Positions 1 through 7,798 are shown, numbered from the stretch's first letter. The stretch: 14,354 nt of DNA from SIG350 sp964520895 (GCA_964520895.1 CAZFOR010000035.1:1-14354), one strand, 5' to 3'. Notes: generated from the letters alone by a model not told the origin. Made by a program: numbers and translations.

Positions 1-189
1 TATATTGTTTATGAATTCTTCTCTATACATTGACATATTATTTCTTGTTACAGCTTCATTTGCCTTATTTATTATACTATTATCTCCTGTTACATTTATT
101 ATTACTGCCCCCGTTAATATTATTAACACTATTATTGTTATTATTAATGCTACTAAACTTATTCCTCTTCTTTGTCTTTCTTTTAACAT
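1..189 (-). CDS. Type IV prepilin-like protein, N-terminal part (cut by window edge)
   Basis: The first 63 codons are visible; the gene runs off the left edge with no stop. The product opens with a short basic leader (MLKERQRRG), then ISLVALIITIIVLIILTGA, a long uncharged helix, then a polar stretch. This is the class III signal of type IV pilins and type II secretion pseudopilins: cleavage by prepilin peptidase would fall after Gly9, and the helix would hold the subunit in the membrane and in the filament core. The usual glutamate at mature position 5 is replaced by alanine (Ala14). The ATG at 187-189 is preceded by AAGGGGA (198-204) with an 8-nt gap, and by a good promoter. It is divergent from the beta-propeller gene. 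Family assignment rests on the N-terminus only, so major pilin versus minor pseudopilin cannot be decided. Confidence 0.8.
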   Translation of the reverse strand, partial: MLKERQRRGISLVALIITIIVLIILTGAVIINVTGDNSIINKANEAVTRNNMSMYREEFINNI

Positions 190-258
190 ATATAATATCC
201 CCTTTTCTTTTTAAATTTGCTATTACCCTTTTTATAGTTGGTCTTTCTTATACATATT

Positions 259-287
259 TTTATATTGTATTTAGCTCATTTTGTCAA
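259..287 (-). promoter_or_regulatory. Sigma-A-type promoter of the prepilin gene
   Basis: Reading the minus strand, TTGACA (282-287) is followed after exactly 17 nt by TATAAA (259-264). Transcription would begin near 252, giving a leader of about 60 nt before the ATG at 189. The perfect -35 and ideal spacing make this one of the strongest promoter matches in the window. Confidence 0.7.
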
Positions 288-327
288 TAACTTTTAATAA
301 CTACATAAAGAAAAAAACATATTTAAA

Positions 328-356
328 TTGTAAATCATCACTATATATTGTATAAT
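328..356 (+). promoter_or_regulatory. Sigma-A-type promoter of the CuAO-like/beta-propeller gene
   Basis: TTGTAA (328-333) and a perfect TATAAT (351-356) are separated by 17 nt. The predicted start site near 363 coincides with the ribosome binding site AAGGAGG (363-369), so the 5' leader would be only about 14 nt. Either the leader is very short or a second promoter lies further upstream. Confidence 0.6.
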
Positions 357-376
357 GTGTTCAAGGAGGGAGACAT

Positions 377-2815
377 ATGAAAAATTTTAAATTTAAATAT
401 GTTTTAGTTATGTCTATTATAGTAATTTTACTTATTATATCAATTAGCTTCTTTAATATAAACATAGCTGAAAATCAAGACTATCAAAATGTTGTTAACA
501 ATTCCATAATATTAAAACTTGGTACTAATAAAATGTTAGTAAATGACACAGTGGTTTTGCTAGATGACCAAAATCCCAGAACAATGCCTTATCTTGATGA
601 AAACGACAGGACTTTAGTTCCTATCAGATGTATATCTGAAAACTTGAAATACTCTGTTGTTTGGGATGACCAAAATCAAACTGCAACAATATCAAATAAT
701 GACTCTACTATTATATTTACTATTAATAGTAAACAAGTAAAAAAAGATAATATAGAAAAAGAAATGGACACAGAAGCAATAATATATGAAGATAGAACAT
801 ATATTCCACTTAGAGCGTTAATGGAAATTGGTTTTAATAAAGAAGTTTATTGGGATAACGATACACAGCTTATTATAATATCAAATAGTAATAATAATAT
901 AGAAGAATATTTAAATACTATTGTAAAACAATCTTTATTACAAAAATTAGATTCACTGTCAACCGTTAATAATTACGAAACATTTGAAAAGCTTATAGAT
1001 ACATCTGATAGTTTTTATGATAATGTTGTAACAGAAGCTGCAGGTCAATTTGATAGTATGAACTCTTTAGATGAATCAAAAACAGAAACAGGAGCTTCTT
1101 CTGACCGAGAATCAAGTTATTCAACAACAAATACACAAGTTCAGGGTGTTGATGAATCTGATATAATAAAAACAAATGGTAGATATATATACTATTTATC
1201 ATATAATAAACTAGTTATAGTTGATGCAAAAGACCCAAATAATATAAAAACTATAAAAGAAGTTAATTTTGTAGAAAATGAATTTAATCCTGTTGAAATG
1301 TTTTTAGATGACACAACACTTACAATAATCGGACAGGAAATTATATATAATGAAAAAGACCCTTCCATTTCTACTTCAAATTCTATATATTATGATATGT
1401 ATTATAGGCCACGTGAAGCATATACAAAAACAATTTGCTATGATATAACAAATCCAAATAATATAATAGAAAAAAGAAATATTAAAACAGAAGGGTATTA
1501 TATAGATTCAAGAAAAATCGAAGATGATGTTTATGTTATTTCTAGTAAATATATATATACTTTAAGAGAAGATGCGCAAAACAAACCAGAACAATACAAA
1601 CCAAAATATGTTGATAGTGTAATATCAAGCGAAAAACTTGCAATAGATTATTCTGATATAATGTATTTCCCTGAAATTGATACTAACTCATATACTATTA
1701 TATCTAGTTTTAACACTAATAATTTACTAAAAGCAAACATTTCAACATACTTAGGTGCTAGTGAAAATATATACATGTCAACAGATAGTTTATATGTATC
1801 ACAATCTGATTATGAATATGACGAAAATTCTTCAAAACACAATACAATTATATATAAATTTGATATTAAAAATGGTAGTTTCGAATATAATTCAAAATGT
1901 AAAATTGAAGGTAATTTATTAAATCAGTTTTCAATGGATGAATATAACGGATATTTCAGAGTAGCAATAACAAAAAATGAGTATAATAACAAAACTTGGG
2001 AAACAAGAAGATCTAATGAAATTCATGTGTTAGATGAAAACATGAAAGCAGTCGGAAAAATCGAAAATATGGCAGAAGGTGAAACAATTTATTCTGTAAG
2101 ATTTATGGGTGATAAAGGATATGTTGTTACATACAGACAAGTTGATCCATTATTTGTATTAGATTTATCAGTTCCGACAAATCCTAAAATATTAGGTGAA
2201 CTTAAAATAGAAGGTTATAGTAGTTACCTACATCCATATGATGAAAATCATATAATAGGTTTTGGTATTGATACAAAACAAATAGATGAAGATTCAGTAG
2301 AACAATATGGGGTTAAAATGGCTATATTTGATGTAACAGATCCTACAAATCCTATTGAAATGTTTAAAGAAAATGTTGGTGATTATGGTACATATTCAGA
2401 TTTATTAAATAACCATAAAGCATTATTGTTTTCAAAAGAAAAGAATTTATTAGCTTTCCCTATAACAATATATAAGGAAAATGGTAGTAGTAATAAATAT
2501 AACTCAACTGAAATTAGCGATATAGGATTAATTGTATATAACATTGATTTAATTAATGGATTTAAACAAAAAGGTGTAATTACTCATTTAGGTGATATAA
2601 ATGATATTGATGGTTTATCATATTCAAATTATTCATCAAAAATATATAATTATATATATAATCTAACAATTAATAGAGCTTTATATATTGATGATAATAT
2701 TTATACTGCTTCAAATGCAATGATTAAATGTAATTCAATTAATGATTTATCTGAATTATCAAAAATAGATATACAAGTTCCTGAAAATAAAGGTGATATT
2801 TACTATATCAATTAA
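377..2815 (+). CDS. Membrane-anchored CuAO-like domain plus beta-propeller protein
   Basis: The 812-residue product starts with an uncleaved-looking membrane anchor or signal (residues about 8-29, preceded by lysines), so most of it should lie outside the membrane. Residues about 47-170 resemble the copper amine oxidase-like N-terminal domain (PF07833): two copies of the hallmark occur, TLVPIR at 79-84 and TYIPLR at 141-146, each followed by a V-x-WD or YWD segment. This small domain is common on clostridial surface proteins and does not imply copper chemistry. A low-complexity Ser/Thr/Glu-rich linker follows. From about residue 250 (VQGVDESDIIKTNGRYIYYL) to the C-terminus it matches the beta-propeller family PF09826. 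AAGGAGG (363-369) sits 7 nt before the ATG. No SLH or LPxTG anchor is present. Function is unknown; extracellular binding or scaffolding is an inference. Confidence 0.85.
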   Translation: MKNFKFKYVLVMSIIVILLIISISFFNINIAENQDYQNVVNNSIILKLGTNKMLVNDTVVLLDDQNPRTMPYLDENDRTLVPIRCISENLKYSVVWDDQNQTATISNNDSTIIFTINSKQVKKDNIEKEMDTEAIIYEDRTYIPLRALMEIGFNKEVYWDNDTQLIIISNSNNNIEEYLNTIVKQSLLQKLDSLSTVNNYETFEKLIDTSDSFYDNVVTEAAGQFDSMNSLDESKTETGASSDRESSYSTTNTQVQGVDESDIIKTNGRYIYYLSYNKLVIVDAKDPNNIKTIKEVNFVENEFNPVEMFLDDTTLTIIGQEIIYNEKDPSISTSNSIYYDMYYRPREAYTKTICYDITNPNNIIEKRNIKTEGYYIDSRKIEDDVYVISSKYIYTLREDAQNKPEQYKPKYVDSVISSEKLAIDYSDIMYFPEIDTNSYTIISSFNTNNLLKANISTYLGASENIYMSTDSLYVSQSDYEYDENSSKHNTIIYKFDIKNGSFEYNSKCKIEGNLLNQFSMDEYNGYFRVAITKNEYNNKTWETRRSNEIHVLDENMKAVGKIENMAEGETIYSVRFMGDKGYVVTYRQVDPLFVLDLSVPTNPKILGELKIEGYSSYLHPYDENHIIGFGIDTKQIDEDSVEQYGVKMAIFDVTDPTNPIEMFKENVGDYGTYSDLLNNHKALLFSKEKNLLAFPITIYKENGSSNKYNSTEISDIGLIVYNIDLINGFKQKGVITHLGDINDIDGLSYSNYSSKIYNYIYNLTINRALYIDDNIYTASNAMIKCNSINDLSELSKIDIQVPENKGDIYYIN

Positions 2816-2833
2816 ATATTAACTTTAAATTAT

Positions 2834-2867
2834 TAGAAACACAGATATTTTAGTATTTGTGTTTCTA
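2834..2867. terminator. Intergenic terminator hairpin between convergent genes
   Basis: TAGAAACACAGATA (2834-2847) pairs with TATTTGTGTTTCTA (2854-2867) over 14 bp, including one G-U pair, with a loop of about 6 nt. The T-rich run ATTTTTATGTTTT follows on the plus strand, so it best serves the beta-propeller gene. The minus-strand side has a weaker T run, so termination of the YitT transcript here is less certain. Confidence 0.7.
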
Positions 2868-2877
2868 TTTTTATGTT

Positions 2878-3723
2878 TTAATTAAACCCATTACCCAGAA
2901 CCTCTTTTGCCTCTGTAATTATAACAAAAGCTTGTTCATCAATTTTCTTTACAATATCTTTAATTTCCTGTATCTCATATTTATTAATAACACAATAAAT
3001 AACTCTGTTTTTTTGTTTAGTATAAAATCCTTGTGCATCAAGAAGAGTAACACCTCTATTCATTTCTTGAATTATAGCTTCTGAAATCATTTCACTTTTA
3101 TTTGAAATAACATATACAATTTTAGAATAATTAACACCTTCAATTATTACATCAATTACTATTTTTGAGATAAAAATAGCTATTATTGAATATAGTCCAA
3201 AATCAATATTACCAAAAACTAATATAAATAGAATAACTATTATTCCATCAATTATAACTATCATTTGTGTTAAATCTATTTTTTTTATATAATGGTTTGA
3301 TATTTTTGCAAGCAATTCACTACCACCTGTTGTACTACTAACTTTCATGTTTAGTCCTATTCCTATCCCAGATAAAGTACCCCCACATATACTTGCAAGT
3401 AACAAATCATTTGTTACAACATATCTACCCTCTAATATATTTGCAAACAAACCAAAAAATGCTATTGATATTACTGTTTTTATACCAAATCTAAATCCAT
3501 AAATCCATATTGAAACTACTACCAAAATTAAATTTAATAATATTATTGTTGTTCCTATTTTTATACCTAGAACATAGTTTATTATTGTACCTAATCCTGA
3601 AAAACCACCTGTAGATATTTGATTAGGGAGCAAAAAAAAGTCTACACCAAGTGCTAAAATAAAATCACCTAATATTATAAAAAAATATTCGTATATTTTT
3701 CTTCCTAATTTCTTAATAACCAT
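2878..3723 (-). CDS. YitT family membrane protein with C-terminal DUF2179 domain
   Basis: The 281-residue product has about five to six hydrophobic segments (residues about 12-205) with the conserved family pattern FLLPNQISTGGFSGLGTI near residues 30-47 and SSTTGGSELLAKI near 130. These match the YitT membrane domain (PF02588). The remaining part (about 215-275, including QGFYTKQKNRVIYCVI) matches the cytosolic DUF2179 domain. Length is typical. The family is widespread in Bacillota, but its substrate is not established; transport is inferred from topology. The ATG at 3721-3723 has GGAG (3729-3732) 5 nt upstream. It lies 98 nt downstream of tagA on the same strand, beyond a weak AT-only hairpin, so it may be a separate unit or receive read-through from the rnc operon. 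Confidence 0.85.
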   Translation of the reverse strand: MVIKKLGRKIYEYFFIILGDFILALGVDFFLLPNQISTGGFSGLGTIINYVLGIKIGTTIILLNLILVVVSIWIYGFRFGIKTVISIAFFGLFANILEGRYVVTNDLLLASICGGTLSGIGIGLNMKVSSTTGGSELLAKISNHYIKKIDLTQMIVIIDGIIVILFILVFGNIDFGLYSIIAIFISKIVIDVIIEGVNYSKIVYVISNKSEMISEAIIQEMNRGVTLLDAQGFYTKQKNRVIYCVINKYEIQEIKDIVKKIDEQAFVIITEAKEVLGNGFN

Positions 3724-3740
3724 CTCTTCTCCAATTTTAT

Positions 3741-3783
3741 AAAAAAATAAATATAACTACTTATTTGTAATTATATTTATTTT
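3741..3783 (-). terminator. Possible weak terminator between tagA and the YitT gene
   Basis: Two 13-nt arms (3744-3756 and 3771-3783) are perfectly complementary around a 14-nt loop, and on the minus strand they are followed by a run of seven T. The stem contains no G-C pair, so it is thermodynamically weak, and in DNA this AT-rich it could be chance. The rest of the 98-nt gap shows no convincing promoter. Confidence 0.35.
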
Positions 3784-3821
3784 CCTCTTAATATTATTTT
3801 TTATACATTTTAATTATTTGT

Positions 3822-4556
3822 TTAGCCATTACTTTCTTTTTTACCTTTAAATAAAACTATCAACAAAAACTTAGGTAAAACCATCATTCTTATTATTCTA
3901 GAGGGTTGTTTTAATAATCTATAAAACCATTCTAGTCCACATTTTTGAAAAAACTTTGGTGCTCTTTTTACTGTACCTGCAAAAACATCAATACTTCCAC
4001 CACAACCTATTGCAATTTTGGGTTGTAATTGTGATTGATATTCATAAATAAATCTCTCTTGTTTTTCCATTCCAGTTCCAACTAATAATATATTAGCACC
4101 ACTATTATTTACATCTCTAATAATATTTTGTTCATCTTCTTTTTTGAAATACCCATCTCTATGTCCTACAACTTTAACATTGTATTTTTTTTCTATATTC
4201 TCTTTTGCCATTTCAGGTACACCTGGTTTAGCACCTAATATATATACCCTTTTTTCTATATTGCTATTATCTTCAAACAAACTACATATTAAATCAAAAC
4301 CGGCAACTCTTTCCTTTAAAGGTCTTTTTAGTATTTTAGATGCTATTATAACACCTATACCATCTGGAATTACTAAATCAGCCTTGTTTATTATTTCTTT
4401 GAATTCTAAATTTTTTCTTGCCACCATTACTATTTCAGGATTAGGTGTGACAATATAATTTAATTTGTCTGAATTTAGGAAACTATTACACTCCTGTATA
4501 GCTTCCTTCATATTCACATCATTAAATAAAGTACCTAAAATATTAATTTTTTGCAT
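3822..4556 (-). CDS. tagA: WecG/TagA/CpsF family glycosyltransferase
   Basis: This 244-residue enzyme is predicted to transfer N-acetylmannosamine from UDP-ManNAc to undecaprenyl-diphosphate-linked GlcNAc, an early step of wall teichoic acid or secondary wall polysaccharide synthesis, at the inner membrane face. Family motifs are clear: TPNPE at 37-41, ADLVIPDGIGV with Asp65 (the proposed catalytic base in TagA), RVAGFDL from Arg83, and a GCGGSIDVFAG segment. The arginine-rich hydrophobic C-terminal tail fits the membrane-targeting appendage of TagA. I chose the ATG at 4554-4556, because AGGTGGT (4561-4567) lies 4 nt before it; the upstream in-frame GTG at 4563-4565 falls inside that ribosome binding site. 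The start overlaps the end of csaB by 14 nt, implying translational coupling. The sugar specificity is inferred from the family. Confidence 0.9.
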   Translation of the reverse strand: MQKINILGTLFNDVNMKEAIQECNSFLNSDKLNYIVTPNPEIVMVARKNLEFKEIINKADLVIPDGIGVIIASKILKRPLKERVAGFDLICSLFEDNSNIEKRVYILGAKPGVPEMAKENIEKKYNVKVVGHRDGYFKKEDEQNIIRDVNNSGANILLVGTGMEKQERFIYEYQSQLQPKIAIGCGGSIDVFAGTVKRAPKFFQKCGLEWFYRLLKQPSRIIRMMVLPKFLLIVLFKGKKESNG

Positions 4557-5631
4557 ATTTACCACCTATAACATCATCTAATGTTTTAATTACTTTTTTC
4601 CTATTTTCTTCTGTTTTCAAAAATATATTTTTGTCATATTTATCTTCAAATATTTTATCTACTTCACTTAGTATTTTTTCTTTATCAATATCTGCATACT
4701 CACATACTGGTTTCATTCCAATTTCATTTAAAAACCCATCTACCTTTGGGTCATATGTTATTCCAATTGTAGGTACACCTACAATAATTGAAAAAACAAG
4801 TGAATGTAATCTAACACCTATATTTAGTTTCATTAATGACATTAATCCTGCCATTTGTGATGGAACGAAATCATCATATAACAAATGACATTTAGTATCC
4901 ATTTTTTCTATTATTCTATTTGAAAACTCATAATCTTGTCCTTTATGAAATGGAAAAAATATTATCTGAGCATCATGTTTTTTAGCTATTTCATCAAGTG
5001 TTCTTGCAAAATCTACTTCATTTCGTATATTCTTCCATGGTCTTAAACATACACTAATATATGTATTATTTATATTAAAATCTTTTATATATTTTTTCAT
5101 TAAATCAATATTTTTCTTTTCATCAGGAATAGCCAGTGCAAACACTGTATCTGTAACCACTTTTGTTCTAGATGTATCAAGTTCTAGTTTAATCATTTCA
5201 TCATATGCTTTTTGATCTCTTAATATAATATAATCTACTTTTGATAATATTTTTTTAGTAAGCCATATATTAAACTTATTATTAATAGGTCCTATACCTT
5301 GAAACAAAATATATACCTCTTTTTTAAACATAATACCTAAAAGAATAATAAACAGATAATACCATATACTAATAATTTTTGTAATATCTTGCAACAAAGT
5401 TCCTCCACCACTTATTAGTATATCGGATTTTTTTATTGTTTTTATAATTTCAAAAACATTATCTCTGCTTATAGCTTCAACATCAAATGTTTTTTTAGTC
5501 TTATTTGGATTCTTTGACATAAATACAGCTTGTATATCATTTTGTTTAAAATATTTAGAAAATGTTTCTATCATAGAATCATCACCAATATTATCAAATC
5601 CATAATATCCTGAAACTACTACTTTCTTCAT
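4543..5631 (-). CDS. csaB: Polysaccharide pyruvyl transferase CsaB
   Basis: This 362-residue protein matches the CsaB branch of the polysaccharide pyruvyl transferase family (PF04230). Visible hallmarks are the N-terminal SGYYGFDNIGDDSM (residues 7-20), ISGGGTLLQD, the middle block FQGIGPI, and the C-terminal GVRLHSLVFSIIVGVPTIGITYDPKV. CsaB adds a pyruvate ketal from phosphoenolpyruvate to the wall polysaccharide, creating the ligand that SLH-domain surface proteins bind. The ATG at 5629-5631 is preferred over the one at 5641-5643, because GGGAG precedes it by 5 nt while the upstream ATG has no ribosome binding site. It follows the radical SAM gene by 13 nt and overlaps tagA, so the sugar transferase and the pyruvylating enzyme are co-expressed. 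No SLH-domain protein lies in the window. Confidence 0.9.
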   Translation of the reverse strand: MKKVVVSGYYGFDNIGDDSMIETFSKYFKQNDIQAVFMSKNPNKTKKTFDVEAISRDNVFEIIKTIKKSDILISGGGTLLQDITKIISIWYYLFIILLGIMFKKEVYILFQGIGPINNKFNIWLTKKILSKVDYIILRDQKAYDEMIKLELDTSRTKVVTDTVFALAIPDEKKNIDLMKKYIKDFNINNTYISVCLRPWKNIRNEVDFARTLDEIAKKHDAQIIFFPFHKGQDYEFSNRIIEKMDTKCHLLYDDFVPSQMAGLMSLMKLNIGVRLHSLVFSIIVGVPTIGITYDPKVDGFLNEIGMKPVCEYADIDKEKILSEVDKIFEDKYDKNIFLKTEENRKKVIKTLDDVIGGKYAKN

Positions 5632-5644
5632 ACCTACTCCCATC

Positions 5645-6661
5645 TTATTTATTAATTATGTATTTCCCAACTTGCAAATTATTATCAATATTAATATCTA
5701 TATTTATATTATATTTAGCTTTAAATTTCAAGCTATTTCGCTTTTTATTACCAATTATTTGACTTGTATCCTTTGTATTACACTTAATTAGTATATTACA
5801 ATCTTGCAAATTATTATCAATAATATATTTTTCTATTTCGTTATATATAATTTTTTGTTTAACCAGTTCTCCAAAAGATGGATGAAATGGTCCTGCAACA
5901 ACATCTTTACCCTTATTAATATTATCAGTTGTTTGAAGTCCTATTCTAATTACAATAATATTTTCTTTTTCAAACATTTGTAATAACTTAGCAGATATAT
6001 CAACTGCTCTTTCAACATCATATGGAATATATTTACCTTGTAAATATTCTTCTTCAAGTGGTGTGTCTTTTATTACTAAAACAGGATATATTCTCATATA
6101 TTTAGGTTTTAGTTCTATTAATTGTTTTGCAGTATCTATCTCCTCTTGCTCATTACTTTCTGGCAGTCCTACCATCATTTGTAATCCTAAATTAAATCCA
6201 TTATCATTAATTAGTTTACTAGCATCAACTACTTGCCTGCCTGTATGACCTCTTTTACTCCTTTGTAGTACTAACTCATTCATCGACTGAACACCTAGTT
6301 CAATTGTCTTAACATTATATTTTTTTAAATAATCTAATATTTCTTTATTTATATAATCTGGTCTAGTTGATAACCTTATACTATTTATCTTTTTATTAAC
6401 AACAAATTCATTTGCTATTTGTAAAAACTCTATTTGTTTTTCATATTCAATTCCTGTAAAACTACCACCATAGAAAGCTACTTCAATATCTGTATAATTA
6501 GCATTTTTATTAACTTCTAAATATTCCTCAATTTGTTTTTTAACTTCCTGACCTGTTAATTCTTTGATTTGTCCACTTATCTTTTTCTGATTACAGAAAA
6601 TACATTGATTAGGACAACCCACATGTGGAACAAAAATTGGAATAATATATTTATTTTTCAT
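5645..6661 (-). CDS. Elp3-like radical SAM protein
   Basis: The 338-residue product carries a cluster-binding motif C-x3-C-x2-C (Cys16, Cys20, Cys23 in HVGCPNQCIFCNQ) for a 4Fe-4S cluster that cleaves S-adenosylmethionine. Further radical SAM elements follow: EVAFYGGSFTG, IRLSTRPDYI, VKTIELGVQSM and LGLQMMVGLPESNEQEE. The pattern matches the short bacterial relatives of Elp3 (COG1243 type) that commonly follow rnc in Clostridia; it lacks the acetyltransferase domain of full Elp3. A role in tRNA or other RNA modification is inferred only. The ATG overlaps the rnc stop region by 11 nt, so it is translated from the rnc message. Its own ribosome binding site is poor (GGAAA directly before ATG), consistent with coupling. 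Confidence 0.87.
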   Translation of the reverse strand: MKNKYIIPIFVPHVGCPNQCIFCNQKKISGQIKELTGQEVKKQIEEYLEVNKNANYTDIEVAFYGGSFTGIEYEKQIEFLQIANEFVVNKKINSIRLSTRPDYINKEILDYLKKYNVKTIELGVQSMNELVLQRSKRGHTGRQVVDASKLINDNGFNLGLQMMVGLPESNEQEEIDTAKQLIELKPKYMRIYPVLVIKDTPLEEEYLQGKYIPYDVERAVDISAKLLQMFEKENIIVIRIGLQTTDNINKGKDVVAGPFHPSFGELVKQKIIYNEIEKYIIDNNLQDCNILIKCNTKDTSQIIGNKKRNSLKFKAKYNINIDINIDNNLQVGKYIINK

Positions 6662-7340
6662 TTTCCATCATTCCTAACGCTTTTTTTGCTGCATTTTGTT
6701 CTGCTTCTTTTTTTGATTTTCCAATACCTTTTCCTAATAATTTATTATTAAAATATACATTTACATGAAACATTTTATCATGTTCAGGTCCTGTTTCTTT
6801 TTCTACTACATATGATATATTGCAAACTGGATTTTGTTGTAAAACCTCTTGCAAGATAGTTTTGTAATCTTTTATTCCAAGTCCTTTAACAGAATCATCT
6901 ATATCTTTTTGTAAATTATCTAATATAAATTTTTTAGCAACTTCAAATCCACCATCTAAATATATTGCACCTATTACAGCTTCTACACTATCTGCTAATA
7001 TAGATGGTTTTGTTGAACCAACATGTCCTTTATCTTCACATTTTCCTACAACTAGATATTCACTAAACCCATGTTTAACAGCTATTTTATATAAAGATTT
7101 TTCACAAACAACTGCTGCCCTGATTCTTGTCATTTCTCCTTCTGCTAGTTTAGGATAATTTTTAAAAAGATATTCACTTACACTTAGTTCAAGGACTGCA
7201 TCTCCTAAAAACTCTAATCTTTCATTATTTTTTATTTTATTTTGTTTTTCATAAGAATATGATTTATGTATAAAAGCATTTTTAAGAAGCTTTATATCTT
7301 TAAATTTATATCCTATATCTAATAATTCTACTTGATTCAT
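6651..7340 (-). CDS. rnc: Ribonuclease III
   Basis: The 229-residue enzyme cuts double-stranded RNA in rRNA maturation and mRNA decay. The signature NERLEFLGDAVLEL is present with acidic residues Glu40, Glu43 and Asp47; the second metal-binding pair Asp117 and Glu120 lies in ADSVEAVIGAIYLDGG. From about residue 155 a double-stranded RNA-binding domain follows (DYKTILQEVLQQ to GKSKKEAEQNAAKKAL). All catalytic positions are intact and the length is normal. AAAGGA precedes the ATG by about 5 nt. It heads the run rnc, radical SAM, csaB, tagA. In many Clostridia smc and ftsY follow the radical SAM gene; here cell-wall genes do. A long hairpin ends only about 15-20 nt before the start codon. Confidence 0.96.
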   Translation of the reverse strand: MNQVELLDIGYKFKDIKLLKNAFIHKSYSYEKQNKIKNNERLEFLGDAVLELSVSEYLFKNYPKLAEGEMTRIRAAVVCEKSLYKIAVKHGFSEYLVVGKCEDKGHVGSTKPSILADSVEAVIGAIYLDGGFEVAKKFILDNLQKDIDDSVKGLGIKDYKTILQEVLQQNPVCNISYVVEKETGPEHDKMFHVNVYFNNKLLGKGIGKSKKEAEQNAAKKALGMMENEK

Positions 7341-7356
7341 TTTATTCCTTTCTTAA

Positions 7357-7416
7357 AAAAAGTCTTCCATTTTTACATTATTATATTACAAGATAATGTA
7401 AATTGGAAGACTTTTT
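7357..7416 (-). terminator. Long hairpin between acpP and rnc, terminator and possible RNase III target
   Basis: Arms 7357-7369 and 7404-7416 pair over 13 bp, and 7372-7381 with 7393-7402 over 10 more, separated by a 2x1 internal loop and closed by an 11-nt loop (7382-7392). On the minus strand the stem ends in TTTTTTT, giving a good intrinsic terminator after acpP; the plus-strand side is also T-rich. The T run is followed directly by the rnc ribosome binding site. The remainder of the 218-nt gap (7417-7558) contains TATAAT-like hexamers (for example 7444-7449) but no paired -35 that I trust, and no recognisable RNA gene. Confidence 0.75.
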
Positions 7417-7558
7417 GTATTTTTATTTTGTTGTTTATTAAATATTATATTCTAGTTAATTTAATTTTTATTTTTGTGCTTACTTAATATAACAAGGTAT
7501 GCACATTATAAAATTACAAAGAACATGATTATTTTATACATAGTCGTTTTCTATCTTT

Positions 7559-7798
7559 TTATTGATGTGCTGATATATATTCAACAACATCATTAACTGT
7601 TGCAACTTTTTCAGCTTCTGAATCTGGAATTTCTAAATCAAATTCTTCTTCAATAGCCATTATTAACTCAACAATGTCTAATGAATCAGCTCCTAAATCA
7701 TCTATAAATGATGCTTCGCTAGTTACTGTATCCCCTTCAACACCTAATTGTTCTATAATTATATCTTTAACCTTTTCAAATACTGCTTCTGAACTCAT
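7559..7798 (-). CDS. acpP: Acyl carrier protein
   Basis: The 79-residue acidic protein carries growing acyl chains in fatty acid synthesis and supplies acyl-ACP to PlsX. Ser39 in DLGADSLDIVEL is the site for the 4'-phosphopantetheine arm; the helix-rich flanks, IIEQLGVE and FDLEIPDSEAEKVATVNDVVEYI, are canonical. The ATG at 7796-7798 is chosen because AGGGGGTG lies just upstream (within 7803-7812) and gives the usual family length; an in-frame upstream ATG at 7832-7834 would add 12 atypical residues across that ribosome binding site. It lies 96 nt after plsX with its own promoter, and a strong hairpin follows it, so it can be transcribed alone at a high level. Confidence 0.97.
   Translation of the reverse strand: MSSEAVFEKVKDIIIEQLGVEGDTVTSEASFIDDLGADSLDIVELIMAIEEEFDLEIPDSEAEKVATVNDVVEYISAHQ

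Noticed and set aside
5..290. Short plus-strand open frames rich in Leu and Ile at the left edge
   Set aside because: They lie antisense to the prepilin start and its promoter, have no ribosome binding site, and their composition is what an AT-rich antisense strand produces.
2857..3084. Plus-strand open frame rich in Phe, Tyr and Asn after the terminator
   Set aside because: It starts within the terminator stem and is antisense to the conserved YitT C-terminal domain.
7417..7558. A small RNA, tRNA or riboswitch in the longest gene-free gap
   Set aside because: I see no cloverleaf, no conserved riboswitch core and no second hairpin; the TATAAT-like hexamers lack paired -35 sequences and are expected by chance at this base composition.
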